Assembly (NCBI RefSeq): GCF_001741865.1
Contig: NZ_CP017147.1
Span: 4,083,001-4,147,000 of the forward strand
Length of the DNA: 64,000 nucleotides
Direction: 5' to 3'
Source: Bosea vaviloviae
GTDB taxonomy: Bacteria; Pseudomonadota; Alphaproteobacteria; Rhizobiales; Beijerinckiaceae
The notes under the pieces are model-generated. The model was not told the origin of the DNA, did not search any database, and saw only the letters and a list, made by a program, of their open reading frames with translations. This document shows positions 50,101 to 58,673 of the stretch, piece after piece. Position 1 is the stretch's first letter, and each line of letters starts with the position of its first letter. The position numbers were made by a program, and so were the translations under genes.

Positions 50101-50350
50101 CACGCACCACCTTCGATTTCGGCACCGTCAGCATGGCCGTTGTTAGCGGGTAGGTGACCTGGTCCTCGATCACCTGCGGCGCCTGGCCCTTGTATTCGGT
50201 GTAGACAATGACCTGCGTGTCCGAGAGATCGGGGATGGCGTCGAGCGGCAGCGTCTTCAGGGCGTAACCGCCCGAAGCGATGGCGAAGACCGTGCCGATG
50301 AAGACCAGCATCAGGTTGCGTGACGACCACGCGATAAGCTTGGCAATCAT
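47171..50350 (-). CDS. cusA: Heavy-metal RND efflux pump, CusA/CzcA family
   Basis: The 1059-residue inner-membrane pump exports Cu+/Ag+ with proton drive. It has twelve TM helices in two repeats, the N-terminal DAIPDLSDTQVIVYTEYKGQ of metal RND pumps, and the TM4 motif GAMIDAAIVMIENAHKHLE that is typical of the monovalent-cation (CusA/SilA) group. The C-terminal repeat has AAETGVIMLIYLDHAL. Met residues expected in the periplasmic relay (for example TMPIKARTDMLATGIRTPIG) are present. Its ATG overlaps the cusB stop (ATGA). The outer-membrane partner is probably the TolC-like protein at 60968-62446. Confidence 0.95.
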   Translation of the reverse strand: MIAKLIAWSSRNLMLVFIGTVFAIASGGYALKTLPLDAIPDLSDTQVIVYTEYKGQAPQVIEDQVTYPLTTAMLTVPKSKVVRGFSFFGVSFVYIIFEDGTDIYWARSRVLEFLNAAARKLPAGVTPTLGPDATGVGWVYQYALQAKDRSLADLRSLQDWNIRFGIAKAEGVAEVASVGGFVKQYNIVVDPIRLRSLDIPLSKVRDAIRGSNADVGGRTVELSEFEFIIRGRGYLKSVADLSNVVLKVNNGTPVLLRDVARVELGPDERRGITELNGEGEVASGIALQRFGQNALSVIENVKARLADMAASLPKDLEIIPVYDRSNLIHDAIKTLTSTLIEESLIVALVCFVFLLHVRSALVAILMLPVGILMAFGMMKLLGLGSNIMSLGGIAIAIGAMIDAAIVMIENAHKHLERAPPGKPRIDVLIEAASEVGPALFFSLLIITVSFLPIFTMEAQEGRLFSPLAFTKTFAMAAAAILSVTLVPALMVLFVRGKIVPEHRNPVNRVLIWLYRPLIGLVLRAKTVTILLAFATLAGSIWPARQLGSEFMPNLDEGTLMYMPTTLPGLSVTKAAELLQIQNRIIKTFPEVISVYGKAGRAETATDPAPTEMFETVINLKPKAEWRAGLTVDGLIAELDKALQFPGVSNAWTMPIKARTDMLATGIRTPIGIKVLGTDLVEMEKLARQIETVVKAVPGTASAYAERVIGGYYLDISPDRDALARYGLMVSDVQDTISTALGGETVTTTVEGRERYGVNIRYPRDYRSDPQAIAREVLVGLPGGGTVPLGEVASIKLARGPTTIRTENGQLAIYIFVDIRDRDLGGYVADAKAAVAASIQFPPGSYVTWSGQFEYLERAKAKLAVVVPVTLLIIFLLLYLNFRRLTETLIVMLSLPFALVGGLWLMWWLGFNLSVAVVVGFIALAGVAAETGVIMLIYLDHALVEVKARQAREGLPFTRANLQEAIMLGAVERVRPKMMTVVAIMGGLIPILWSTGAGSEVMQRIAVPMIGGMVSSTILTLVVIPAIYALIKGYGLSDAAAEPINSSEAEMWEPSRTGIT

Positions 50351-51777
50351 GGCTGCTTCTCCCCGCTATCGAGGCCCTGGAGCGCAGCCTTCAGATTGCT
50401 TTCGGCATCGATCAGGAAGTTGGCGGAGACCACGACCCTGTCGTCGGCGGCAAGGCCCTCCATGATTTCGACACGGCCGGCGCCGTGGCGCCCGAGTTTG
50501 ACCTGGCGTGGCTCGAAACGGCCCTCGCCCTTATCGATCAGGACGATCTGGCGCTGGCCGCTGTCGATGACGGCGCTGTCCGCAACAGAAAGAACCGGCT
50601 TGTTGGTGCCCGTTGCGATCTGCGCCTCGACATACATGTCTGGCTTCAGCACACCCTCCGGGTTGTCGAGTTCGACGCGAATGCGGCCGGTGCGGGTCTC
50701 CTTGTTGATCTGCGGGTAGACGAGCGCGATCTTGCCGACGAAGCTCTTGCCGCGCATGCCGCGCGGGGCAACCGTCACCTCCTGGCCAACCGCGACCATA
50801 TCGAGGTCGCGCTCGGCCAGATCTATCTGCGCCCAGATCAGCAAGGTGTCGGCGATCCGGAACAGAACGTCGCCTGGTGCCGCCCGCATGCCGTTCACGG
50901 CTGTTCGCTCCAGGATGACGCCGTCCTGCGGCGCGGGCCATGCGATAGCCACAGGCACCTCGCGCATCCGCTCAATCGCGCTGAGGGCAGCATCGGGAAC
51001 GGCGAGGTTCTCCAGCCGCCGTCGTGCCCCCTTCAGTCCCTGCGCCGGGATCGGTCCGTCGGCGCGCCCGTTGAGAACCGAGACGTATTCGGCGGCTGCG
51101 CTCGACAATGCTGGGCCGTAGACCCGCATCAGCGGTTGGCCCTTGCGCACGGTCGAGCCCGTGGTGACGTTCTCGACCGCTTCGACAAAGCCCTCGAAAC
51201 GCAGGGCGACGACCGAGACACGGCGCTCGTCGAGTTGGATCGTGCCCAGCGCTCGCACCGGCATGCCGAGCGGGGCCAGCGCGACCAGCTCGGAACGCAC
51301 CCCGGCCTTCTGCAGCTTGCCGGCGCTGACCTTGACGGTGCTGCCGTCTTCCTCCTCGCCATCGTAGACGGGGAGATAATCCATCCCCATCGAATCCTTC
51401 TTCGGCGTCGGCGAGGTGTCGGGCAGTCCCATCGGATTGCGGTAGAATTTGATACGCTTGGCATCCGTCGTCGCCGGCTGGTCGGCGCTTGCGGGTGGTT
51501 TTTCGAACTGGACGTCCTGGCTTGCGCGCACCGGCAGGTAAGCCTTGCCGGCTCCGGTCTTGGTGGGAACGGCGGAGAAAGCTGCAAGCCCGTCGGGATG
51601 GCGATAGTAGATGACCGGCCCGGTTCCCGTCGGTTCGGCACCGGCCCTTGCAATCGGGACCTTGGCGCCTGGCAGCCAGCCTGGCAGCGGCATGTCAGAA
51701 CGGCCGGCCATGATGCCGGCGATTCCGGCGGCGGCGATGGCAAGAACGATCGCGATGAGCGCGAACAGCTTTCTCAT
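50347..51777 (-). CDS. cusB: CusB-type membrane fusion protein with metal-binding domains
   Basis: The 476-residue periplasmic adaptor has a signal anchor (LFALIAIVLAIAAAGIAGIM) and two heavy-metal-binding motifs: VIYYRHPDGLAAFSAV, where the core has decayed, and IKFYRNPMGLPDTSPTPKKD with DSMGMDYLPVY. The MFP core (VENVTTGSTVRKGQPLMRVY, IWAQIDLAERDLDMVAVGQE) follows. It links CusA to the outer-membrane channel and passes metal to the pump. GGAGAA precedes the ATG at 51777, which overlaps the stop of the 41-codon gene upstream. Confidence 0.93.
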   Translation of the reverse strand: MRKLFALIAIVLAIAAAGIAGIMAGRSDMPLPGWLPGAKVPIARAGAEPTGTGPVIYYRHPDGLAAFSAVPTKTGAGKAYLPVRASQDVQFEKPPASADQPATTDAKRIKFYRNPMGLPDTSPTPKKDSMGMDYLPVYDGEEEDGSTVKVSAGKLQKAGVRSELVALAPLGMPVRALGTIQLDERRVSVVALRFEGFVEAVENVTTGSTVRKGQPLMRVYGPALSSAAAEYVSVLNGRADGPIPAQGLKGARRRLENLAVPDAALSAIERMREVPVAIAWPAPQDGVILERTAVNGMRAAPGDVLFRIADTLLIWAQIDLAERDLDMVAVGQEVTVAPRGMRGKSFVGKIALVYPQINKETRTGRIRVELDNPEGVLKPDMYVEAQIATGTNKPVLSVADSAVIDSGQRQIVLIDKGEGRFEPRQVKLGRHGAGRVEIMEGLAADDRVVVSANFLIDAESNLKAALQGLDSGEKQP

Positions 51778-51899
51778 GGCGCTTCTCCAGCGATCGGCTC
51801 GAAATGGGTGTGCTCGGCGGCTGCAGCCGGAGGCAGCCACGGCAGGACCGTGGCTGCTCCAGGCATCACGAGCCGGATAATCCAGCTCGCGTAGTTCAT
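51774..51899 (-). CDS. 41-residue exported or membrane peptide in the cus operon
   Basis: The ATG at 51899 overlaps the FixH-like stop (ATGA) and the TGA overlaps the cusB ATG (ATGA). The peptide starts MNYASWIIRLVMPGAATVLP and continues WLPPAAAAEHTHFEPIAGEAP, so it looks like a signal peptide or small anchor with a His-containing tail that might bind copper. The exact fit between two genes argues that it is a real gene. No family known. Confidence 0.6.
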   Translation of the reverse strand: MNYASWIIRLVMPGAATVLPWLPPAAAAEHTHFEPIAGEAP

Positions 51900-52300
51900 G
51901 GCAGCGCCTTGAGGATCAGGCGGCTTTCGAGCGTATCGGCCTCGCCCTGGATCTTGGCGCCTAGCGACAGGCGCCAGCCGCCTTCCATCGTGAGATTGAC
52001 CTTGAAGCGATAGACGCCCGGCTCGGTGCTCGGCATCGGCTCGATCGAGGTCTTCATCGCCTCCATGCCGTCGGGCTGCATGTCGAGCCGCGTCGCGAAG
52101 ATGATCGCCTCGGGCACGGGCTTGCCATCAGACTTGCGGAGCAAGCGCACGGCGACGATCCCGTCGCCCTTCTTCATTTCCTTCGCGACGAGCTGAAATT
52201 CGTAGTCCTTGATGTCTGCGTGAGCGACTGTGCTTCCCAGACTCAGGGCGAGCGCCAACAGCGCGGCCCTGCGGGCACGCGAAAACGTGTTGAACAGCAT
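51896..52300 (-). CDS. FixH/YtkA-like exported protein
   Basis: The 134-residue product has a signal peptide (ARRAALLALALSLGSTVAHA) and an immunoglobulin-like FixH/YtkA domain (YEFQLVAKEMKKGDGIVAV, MQPDGMEAMKTSIEPMPS, GVYRFKVNLTMEGGWRLSL). The Met-rich loop could bind copper. Such proteins commonly sit in cus-type operons. GGAGA precedes the ATG at 52300. It heads the FixH-peptide-cusB-cusA unit. Confidence 0.85.
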   Translation of the reverse strand: MLFNTFSRARRAALLALALSLGSTVAHADIKDYEFQLVAKEMKKGDGIVAVRLLRKSDGKPVPEAIIFATRLDMQPDGMEAMKTSIEPMPSTEPGVYRFKVNLTMEGGWRLSLGAKIQGEADTLESRLILKALP

Positions 52301-52423
52301 GATATGTCTCCAGATTCGATGATTCCGCGCCATGCGAGTGGCAGGCGGATTGCGATACGGGCCGATAGCGGCGCAGCGCCCGGAGCAAGCCGGGCGTCCG
52401 CACCGTGTCAGCCGGTCATGGAA

Positions 52424-52762
52424 TCAGGAGCGGGGAGGTCGTGCTGGCGGGCTCGGCTGGAACTCTGGCCGACCGAGATCATCGAACCCGATATGAACCT
52501 GCGGGGTCTCGTAGACGACGAACTCCGTGGACACCGCGGCAGGAGCGACGAAGACGCTGGCGACCGCGCAGTAGGCGGCGAACGGGCAGGGCGCTCGCAT
52601 ATCTGGGGCGCTGCTATTGTCCGCAGTCGAACCGGACTGCATCATCATGGCGCAGTCCGACACGCGCGGCATCGCCATCGCTGCCGGGGTCCAGCCGGAA
52701 ACGATCAGTCCCACGATGATAGCGGCGCGCATAGCGATCCGCAGGGCCACATGGACGATCAT
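52424..52762 (-). CDS. Exported Cys/Met-containing protein of unknown function
   Basis: The product of about 112 residues has a signal peptide (ALRIAMRAAIIVGLIVSGWT, cut after AMA). The mature part contains SDCAMMMQSG and PCPFAAYCAVASVFVAP, suited to metal binding or a disulfide, and a Pro-rich end (EFQPSPPARPPRS). The ATG at 52762 is a choice among several. Its place 124 bases before the FixH-like gene in the copper island suggests a metal-related periplasmic role. Confidence 0.6.
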   Translation of the reverse strand: MIVHVALRIAMRAAIIVGLIVSGWTPAAMAMPRVSDCAMMMQSGSTADNSSAPDMRAPCPFAAYCAVASVFVAPAAVSTEFVVYETPQVHIGFDDLGRPEFQPSPPARPPRS

Positions 52763-52898
52763 TTTGGAGTGATGGCTGATTATATCGTCGGGGACAAGAG
52801 AAACGCCGCCCGTTTGACATGAATGTGAGCAGGATCGGGCGGCCGCTGACGTAGGCCGACTGAATATCGGAAATGCGCTCACGTTCGCGCATGTCGAG

Positions 52899-53085
52899 CA
52901 CAGGACACGGTGCGAGCGGCTCGCTGGTGCGCCGGGCCATCAAGGCGGAGAGGATGTTCTCCAACCTCGTCGGGTCGGCTATCTTGCGGCGCAGCTGTAT
53001 CAGGTGCCGGATCGTTATGTCCTTCACCTCTGCGCACGAGCTATGCAGTGGATCTTTCAGGATCAGCAGCCATATGCTGAGCCTC
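52899..53085 (-). pseudogene. 3' fragment of a MerR/CueR-type regulator gene
   Basis: The frame reads LKDPLHSSCAEVKDITIRHL, then IQLRRKIADPTRLENILSAL and CPVLD, matching the C-terminal dimerisation helix and metal-binding Cys loop of MerR-family copper or mercury regulators. The N-terminal HTH is missing and the plus-strand gene at 53108 begins where it should be. It cannot bind DNA. Confidence 0.65.
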
Positions 53086-53107
53086 CCCTCCAGAAGCTGG
53101 CGCGGTG

Positions 53108-53371
53108 ATGCTCATGCAACTTGAATCGAGGCTGACCTGTCCTCACTGCGCCCACCAGGTGACCGAGTCGATGCCAACCGACGCCTGCCAGTTCTTCTAC
53201 GAGTGCAAGGGGTGCGGCGTGCTGCTGAGGCCATTGGAAGGCGACTGCTGCGTGTTTTGTTCCTATGGCACGAATCCCTGCCCGCCAATTCAAGCAGCCG
53301 CTGATGGCTCCGAAATGGGGGCGGTTTGCTGTGGCGTTGGAGGTCTTGCCCCTGCCGATTCCGGACCTTGA
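53108..53371 (+). CDS. GDCCVxC-domain small cysteine-rich protein
   Basis: The product of about 87 residues has CPHCAHQVTESMPTDACQFF, ECKGCGVLLRPLEGDCCVFCSYG and CPPIQ, the signature of the GDCCVxC family often found near mercury or copper resistance genes. The four Cys pairs should bind metal. The start is uncertain between 53105 (GTG), 53108 and 53114. The last 20 residues (GSEMGAVCCGVGGLAPADSG) extend beyond the usual end, perhaps after a frameshift. Confidence 0.75.
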   Translation: MLMQLESRLTCPHCAHQVTESMPTDACQFFYECKGCGVLLRPLEGDCCVFCSYGTNPCPPIQAAADGSEMGAVCCGVGGLAPADSGP

Positions 53372-53412
53372 TTCCCTACTGCTGTGCCCCCTCACCAGCT
53401 CTGGCGTGTCAA

Positions 53413-53637
53413 ATGGTGGCAATGACGTGGATTGAGAGCGCGAAAGGCTGGGCACGCAGGATCAAGCGTGACGTCATCGCGCTTTGGATCGCCGCACGTG
53501 ATCCGCGGACCCCTATGCTGGCGAAGATCATTGCTGCGGCCGTTGCCGCCTATGCGCTAACTGATCATGGCCAGCGCGCGCATGAGAGGCGCCGATCCGG
53601 ACTCATTGCCGAATATGTGGCTTCATCGCCGCTATAG
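53413..53637 (+). pseudogene. Truncated YkvA-like (DUF1232) membrane protein
   Basis: The frame begins MVAMTWIESAKGWARRIKRD and VIALWIAARDPRTPMLAKII with AAAVAAYAL, the start of DUF1232. The family then has SPIDLIPDFIP and a second TM helix; here the sequence turns to TDHGQRAHERRRSG and stops. A deletion or frameshift near 53560 removed the conserved half. Confidence 0.7.
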
Positions 53638-53704
53638 CGATAAACCACGTCGGGAAGCATCGCGCCCATGTAACAAGCTATCAATGGATTGAGGCGACAG
53701 CCGT

Positions 53705-56110
53705 CTAGAGGCGAACGGTCCGAAGCCTAATCGCGTTTGAGATAACGCTGACAGACGATAGTGCCATGGCAGCGGCGGCGATGATCGGCGACAGCAGGAT
53801 ACCGAAGACCGGATAGAGCACCCCGGCTGCGATCGGAATGCCGGCGGCGTTGTAGACGAAAGCGAAGAACAGGTTCTGGCGGATATTGCTCATCGTCGCC
53901 TGCGACAGGCGCCTGGCCCGCACAATCCCGTTCAGGTCGCCCTTCAGCAGCGTCAAACCCGCGCTCTCGATGGCGACGTCGGTACCCGAGCCCATGGCGA
54001 TCCCGACGTCGGCCGCCGCCAGCGCCGGCGCGTCGTTGACGCCATCGCCGGCCATGGCGACGACCCGCCCCTCGCGCTTGAGCTTCTCGACGACGACGCT
54101 CTTCTGCTCCGGCAGGACGTCGGCTTCGATCTCGGTGATACCGAGCCGACGCGCCACGGCTTCCGCCGTCGTCCTGTTGTCGCCGGTCAGCATGACGACC
54201 CGGATGCCTTCTTCCTTCAGCGCGGCCAGGGCTGACGGCGTCGAGTCCTTGACCGGGTCGGCGATGGCGATCGTGCCTGCGGCGCGCCCGTCGATGCCGA
54301 TGAAGATCGCGGTCGCGCCCTCGCGCCGTAGGTCGTCGGCAGTCTTCGTGAGAGGGCCGACGTCGACACTGTACTCGGCCATGAATGCGGCGTTGCCGAG
54401 TACCACTTTGCGGCCGTCGACCGTCCCAAGCGCGCCCTTGCCAGTCGGTGAGTCGAACTCGGCGACACCCGACGTCTCGATGTTTCGGGTGACGGCAGCC
54501 GCCACGATGGCGACAGCCAGCGGGTGCTCGCTGGCCTTCTCGACACTGGCCGCGAGCCTGAGGATCTCCGTTTCGTCGAAGCCCTCGGCGGCAACGATTG
54601 CGGTGACAGCCGGCTTGCCCTCGGTGAGCGTGCCGGTCTTGTCGACGACAAGCGTGTCGACCTTCTCCATGCGTTCCAGCGCTTCGGCGTTTTTGATCAG
54701 AACGCCGACTTCGGCGCCGCGTCCCACGCCGACCATGATCGACATCGGCGTCGCCAGACCCAGCGCGCACGGGCAGGCGATGATCAGCACGGAGACAGCC
54801 GCCACAAGGCCGAACGCCAGTCGCGGATCCGGCCCCCAGATCGCCCAGGCGCCGAACGCGAGGAGCGCCATTGCGATCACAACGGGGACGAAATAGCCCG
54901 CGACCTGATCGGCGAGGCGCTGGATCGGGGCGCGGCTGCGCTGCGCCTTGGCGACGAGCTGAACGATCTGCGCCAGCATGCTGTCATGACCGACGCGCTT
55001 CGCCTCGATAACCAGGCTGCCCGACTGGTTCATCGTGCCGCCGATGACCCGATCGCCGACGGTTTTCGTGGTCGGCATCGACTCACCGGTGACCATCGAT
55101 TCATCGATGGAGCTTCGCCCTTCCACGACGTCGCCATCGACCGGGACTTTCTCGCCGGGCCGGACGCGCAGTCGATACCCGACCGCGACGGCATCGAGCG
55201 TGACCTCCTCCTCACCGCCATCGTCGAGGATGCGGCGAGCTGTCTTTGGGGCAAGGTCGAGCAGAGCCCGGATGGCTCCGCTGGTGCTCTCGCGGGCACG
55301 CAGTTCCAGGACCTGTCCGAGCAGGACGAGCACGGTGATCACGGCAGCGGCTTCGAAATAGACCGCGACCGAGCCGTCCATGCTTCTGAACGCTGGTGGG
55401 AAGATCGCCGGGGCGAGCGTGGCGACGACGCTGTAGATCCAGGCTACTCCCGTTCCCATAGCAATCAACGTGAACATGTTGAGGTTGCGGGTCAGGAGCG
55501 ACTGCCAGCCGCGCTCGAAGAACGGCCAACCCGCCCAGAGCACGACGGGCGTCGCCAGAGCGAGCTGGATCCAGTTGGACAGGTTGCGGGGGATCAGGTG
55601 ATCGAGCCCGGTCAGGTGCCCTCCCATCTCGATTGCGAATACTGGCGCCGTCAGAACCAGCCCGATCCAGAACCGGCGCGTCATGTCGATGAGCTCGGCG
55701 TTGGGCTTAGCCTCGGCGCTGACGACGACCGGCTCCAGCGCCATGCCGCAGATGGGGCATGCGCCTGGACCGACCTGCCGAATTTGGGGATGCATCGGGC
55801 ACGTATAGATCTCGCCTTCCGAGGCTGGCTCGGTCGCCCTTGGCTGTGCTGTCGAAAGGTATTTTAGAGGTTCCGCGACGAATTTCGTCTGACATCCTGA
55901 AGAGCAGAAGTGATAAGGCTTGCCCTCGAACTCCGCATGATGAGGCGTCGTCGTGGGATCGACGGACATGCCACAGACCGGGTCCTTCACGTCGGGCGAT
56001 AGATTTGGGCTTGCGAGGCCTCGGCCGTGGCTTTTCGGCATAGCGCTTGGCGTATGCCCCGATGAGGACACCGTTTTCGGTTCCGGGGAAGCGACGTGGT
56101 CGTCATTCAT
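53705..56110 (-). CDS. copA: Copper-exporting P-type ATPase with YHS and metal-binding domains
   Basis: The 801-residue P1B-type ATPase pumps Cu+ from the cytoplasm. Instead of an N-terminal HMA domain it has a YHS domain ([21 protein letters not shown]) and a heavy-metal-binding domain ([20 protein letters not shown]). Core motifs are TGES in the actuator, the CPC metal site ([12 protein letters not shown]), the [11 protein letters not shown] phosphorylation site, the SEHPLA nucleotide motif and [10 protein letters not shown]. The C-terminal helices carry [11 protein letters not shown] and [15 protein letters not shown] of the Cu+ group. AGAGG precedes the ATG. Neighbours are all copper proteins. 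Confidence 0.95.
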   Translation of the reverse strand: MNDDHVASPEPKTVSSSGHTPSAMPKSHGRGLASPNLSPDVKDPVCGMSVDPTTTPHHAEFEGKPYHFCSSGCQTKFVAEPLKYLSTAQPRATEPASEGEIYTCPMHPQIRQVGPGACPICGMALEPVVVSAEAKPNAELIDMTRRFWIGLVLTAPVFAIEMGGHLTGLDHLIPRNLSNWIQLALATPVVLWAGWPFFERGWQSLLTRNLNMFTLIAMGTGVAWIYSVVATLAPAIFPPAFRSMDGSVAVYFEAAAVITVLVLLGQVLELRARESTSGAIRALLDLAPKTARRILDDGGEEEVTLDAVAVGYRLRVRPGEKVPVDGDVVEGRSSIDESMVTGESMPTTKTVGDRVIGGTMNQSGSLVIEAKRVGHDSMLAQIVQLVAKAQRSRAPIQRLADQVAGYFVPVVIAMALLAFGAWAIWGPDPRLAFGLVAAVSVLIIACPCALGLATPMSIMVGVGRGAEVGVLIKNAEALERMEKVDTLVVDKTGTLTEGKPAVTAIVAAEGFDETEILRLAASVEKASEHPLAVAIVAAAVTRNIETSGVAEFDSPTGKGALGTVDGRKVVLGNAAFMAEYSVDVGPLTKTADDLRREGATAIFIGIDGRAAGTIAIADPVKDSTPSALAALKEEGIRVVMLTGDNRTTAEAVARRLGITEIEADVLPEQKSVVVEKLKREGRVVAMAGDGVNDAPALAAADVGIAMGSGTDVAIESAGLTLLKGDLNGIVRARRLSQATMSNIRQNLFFAFVYNAAGIPIAAGVLYPVFGILLSPIIAAAAMALSSVSVISNAIRLRTVRL

Positions 56111-56782
56111 GGCGAGCCTCTAGTCGGTTGTCCGGCTGATGAGCCGAAAGGTCAGACGCGATCCGACGATGGTCTGACTATGCTTCGGTCGGCGGCCGCG
56201 CGTCATTTGGGTTCTGCGATGCGGAATCCCCGCTCATTTCGACGCGCATCGCCAGCCACATGGCCAACGCAGACACGACGATCCATTGCAGCAGAAGCCC
56301 AGTCGAAATCCGAACAAGTCAAGGACAGGCATCCATTCGGAATAGGCAAGACGTTCGGACGACGGTGTTGAGCTGTCCGCTGAAGCCGGCATAGGTATGG
56401 CCCACAATCACGGTCATCGCGGCAGTCGGCAAGAAGCGGTTTGCCGGCGACCAGAACGTGCGCGAAGACGATGGTCAGTGTGGTGATAACTCCGTAGCCC
56501 GGCGGTGCAGTGGGCGATCGCATCCCTTGCTCACGCAGGGTTCCGGTGGACCAGATTGTATAAAGTGGCAGTTGCGCTATCTCCCAGACAAGATGGCAGT
56601 AGCGCTGCAGCCAGGAGAGCCAGTTTGGTCATGGCCTTGTGTCCTTTCTGACCGGCAGGTCGGCGAAGGACGCAACCGATAAACGCCCATTCAAGCGCAC
56701 GACCGGCAGGAAGCCTCAAGTGAGACATCCTGCCGGTCTAAACGGCGGATCTATCGCGTTGACGGTGACCTCGGTCGCGGGG
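56111..56782. other. Region upstream of copA with membrane-protein relics
   Basis: About 670 bases lack a complete gene. On the minus strand LLLQWIVVSALAMWLAMRVE (about 56215-56300) looks like the end of a lost membrane protein. A 33-codon frame at 56531-56632 (MTKLALLAAALLPSCLGDSA) has a signal peptide and AAAGGA upstream and may be the stub of a truncated exported protein. The copA promoter lies near 56111-56200. Confidence 0.45.
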
Positions 56783-57169
56783 TCACTTCCCCTTCGACTT
56801 CAACCATGTGTCGATCACCGCGATTTCCTTCTCCTGAGCCGCGACGATCTCGGTTGCCAGCTTCTTGGCTTGAGGATCCTTGCCGTTGGCCAATTCGACC
56901 TTCGCCATAGCAATCGCGCCTTGATGGTGCCCCTTCATCTGCATCATGAAGTCGATGTCGGCGTCGCCGGTGAACGTCATCGGCATCGCCTGCATCATCC
57001 CCATCATCGATTCCTTGTAGCCCTTGGTGGAGGCGGAATCAGATGCCGCCGGCTGCATCATTTTCATATGCATGGCGGGGTCCATGACCGGCTTGGTAGC
57101 AGGCTGCTGCGCGATCGCGGCGGTGACGGCGAGAGCCGAGGAGAGTGAGATCAGTGTCATTCGGAGCAT
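56783..57169 (-). CDS. DUF305 exported protein (CopM-like)
   Basis: The 128-residue protein has a signal peptide (SLSSALAVTAAIA-QQ) and a DUF305 four-helix domain with the family's metal-binding motif DFMMQMKGHHQGAIAMAKVE and many Met residues (MHMKMMQPA, SMMGMMQAMPM). DUF305 proteins such as CopM bind copper in the periplasm. AAGGAA precedes the ATG. It follows the Cys-rich storage protein gene by 66 bases on the same strand. Confidence 0.88.
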   Translation of the reverse strand: MLRMTLISLSSALAVTAAIAQQPATKPVMDPAMHMKMMQPAASDSASTKGYKESMMGMMQAMPMTFTGDADIDFMMQMKGHHQGAIAMAKVELANGKDPQAKKLATEIVAAQEKEIAVIDTWLKSKGK

Positions 57170-57235
57170 GGTGCTATTCCTTGATTTGACTGAGGGTTCA
57201 GTGGGACGGCGCGTTCTCTGGGGCGGACGCGTCGA

Positions 57236-57568
57236 CTACGCCGCCATCTGCCGGCACCTTTCGGCGCAGGCGCGACAGGCCTGGACGCATGCGTCCATGT
57301 CTCCGATGCGCTCACATTCGCTCGCGCAGTCGGCGCAGATGTCGGCGCACTCGGCGCAAAGGTGCTTGTGATGACGCGAGCCGATGATCATGACATGCGC
57401 GGTGGCGCGGCATGTTTCGGAACAGGCAAGCATGAGCTTGATGTGATCGGGCGTGGCATGCTCGCCGCCGACTTCGAGGCAGTGCCCGGTGCTCATGCCG
57501 AGGCACGTCTGGTAGCAACTCAGGCAGGTGTCGATGCAGGCCTGCATGTGCGGATCGGTGTGGTGCAT
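57236..57568 (-). CDS. Cys-rich four-helix-bundle copper storage protein (Csp-like)
   Basis: The 110-residue protein carries repeated CxxxC pairs along its helices: MQACIDTCLSCYQTCLGMST, MLACSETCRATAHV, HLCAECADICADCASECERI, ACVQACRACAERCRQMAA. This is the pattern of Csp copper storage proteins (DUF326), which bind many Cu+ ions inside a helical bundle. There is no signal peptide, so it is the cytosolic Csp3 type. GGAGT precedes the ATG at 57568. A candidate regulator site lies 77 bases upstream. Confidence 0.92.
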   Translation of the reverse strand: MHHTDPHMQACIDTCLSCYQTCLGMSTGHCLEVGGEHATPDHIKLMLACSETCRATAHVMIIGSRHHKHLCAECADICADCASECERIGDMDACVQACRACAERCRQMAA

Positions 57569-57644
57569 GGTTCGGACTCCGGTCTTCTGGACGGCGTTGT
57601 TCCGTCCAGAAGAGACGCATCGCGAAGGCGTCGTGTTCCGGTCT

Positions 57645-57661
57645 GTTACAGTTTGTAACAC
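57645..57661 (-). promoter_or_regulatory. OmpR-type regulator box upstream of csp gene
   Basis: TGTTACAGTTTGTAACA is a 17-bp palindrome with a 3-bp centre. Read on the minus strand it contains GTTACA-N4-GTAACA, half-sites 10 bases apart. A similar site lies at 62785. Confidence 0.6.
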
Positions 57662-57877
57662 TCGTGTCCGTTGCAGCAGGAAGGCGGTCGCACTCTGGCG
57701 GGCGGGCGAGCTCAAAGACCTGCGATTGCGCACTTTTTCGAGGTCGGGTTGATCACGACGTCAGCCTCGAGGAAATCTGCTGAATCGACAAGCAGATCGA
57801 CTGCGGTCCTAGCGGGCGGCCATAAAAACGATTGACCATTGCTGGACGATCCTCGTCGACGGCGACAAGGCGTGACT

Positions 57878-58330
57878 TCAGTGGCTGGCGAAGACGCTTG
57901 CCGAACCGTCCACCGCGATGAGCATGGTCTGGAACGCCTCCGCCGTAGCGCCGCCGACCTCCATCCCCGGTGAGCCGACTGGCATGCCTGGCACGGCAAG
58001 GCCGCGGGCTCTCGGCTTCTCGGCTAGCAACCGTGTTATGTCGGCAGCCGGCACATGACCTTCGATGAAATACCCGTCGACGAGCGCCGTATGGCAGGCT
58101 TCGTATGCTGTCGGTACGCCAGCCCGACGCTTCGCCTGCGCGAGATCATCCAACTCGATGATCTTCGTTGCGAAGCCCGCCTTTTCGAGATGACTGACCC
58201 AAGCCTTGCAGCAGCCGCAAGTCGGACTCCGGTAGGTGGTCACGACGGCGTCTGGCTGTCGGGCGATCACGTCGCCGATAGGAGATGCAAGAGCAAGCAG
58301 GCCGATGCCGACATGGCGGCGCGTCAGCAT
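57878..58330 (-). CDS. DUF411 exported metal-binding protein
   Basis: The 150-residue protein has a signal segment (VGIGLLALASPIGDVIA) and a DUF411 domain of thioredoxin-like type: TYRSPTCGCCKAWVSHLEKA, MPVGSPGMEVG-type end and the HTALVDGYFIEGHVPA block. DUF411 proteins occur with copper resistance genes and may carry Cu through the CGCC site. GAGGAG precedes the ATG at 58330. It lies 34 bases after the preceding gene. Confidence 0.9.
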   Translation of the reverse strand: MLTRRHVGIGLLALASPIGDVIARQPDAVVTTYRSPTCGCCKAWVSHLEKAGFATKIIELDDLAQAKRRAGVPTAYEACHTALVDGYFIEGHVPAADITRLLAEKPRARGLAVPGMPVGSPGMEVGGATAEAFQTMLIAVDGSASVFASH

Positions 58331-58364
58331 GTGTCTCTCCTCGAATTGCTTATGCTTCGGGGGC

Positions 58365-58673
58365 TCAACCGCGATCCCCATGGTCGAACTTGTTCCGAGC
58401 GGCGCAGACGCCTCTGACGCATGTCACGATGATCACTTTATGAGAGGTCGAGAAGCAATTCGCGCGGTATGTGGCCGTGCCGTCGCGATCCGAAAGTTTG
58501 TCTATCGTGGCCGTTGGGCAGCCTGCTTCGACCAGCACCGACTGAAAGTTTCCGTCGTTCGCCTTCGCCTGAGCGGCAAAGGCGAACGATGCCGCACCAG
58601 CCAGGATGCAGGCGGCGAGCTTGACGGCAGGCCTCCTGCGATCCCGGCCGCCAAGCAGGCGGGTATCTATCAC
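58365..58673 (-). CDS. Small exported protein coupled to CusF
   Basis: The 102-residue product starts at a GTG overlapping the CusF stop (GTGA). A signal-like segment (VKLAACILAGAASFAFAAQA) lies near residues 17-38. The mature part contains three or four Cys (EAGCPTATIDKL, YRANCFSTSHKVI, TCVRGVCAARNKF). I recognise no family. Context points to a periplasmic metal-handling role. Confidence 0.7.
   Translation of the reverse strand: MIDTRLLGGRDRRRPAVKLAACILAGAASFAFAAQAKANDGNFQSVLVEAGCPTATIDKLSDRDGTATYRANCFSTSHKVIIVTCVRGVCAARNKFDHGDRG

Noticed and set aside
53641..53704. A TGTAACA heptamer as a third regulator box
   Set aside because: It is a single half-site downstream of copA, with no gene starting next to it.
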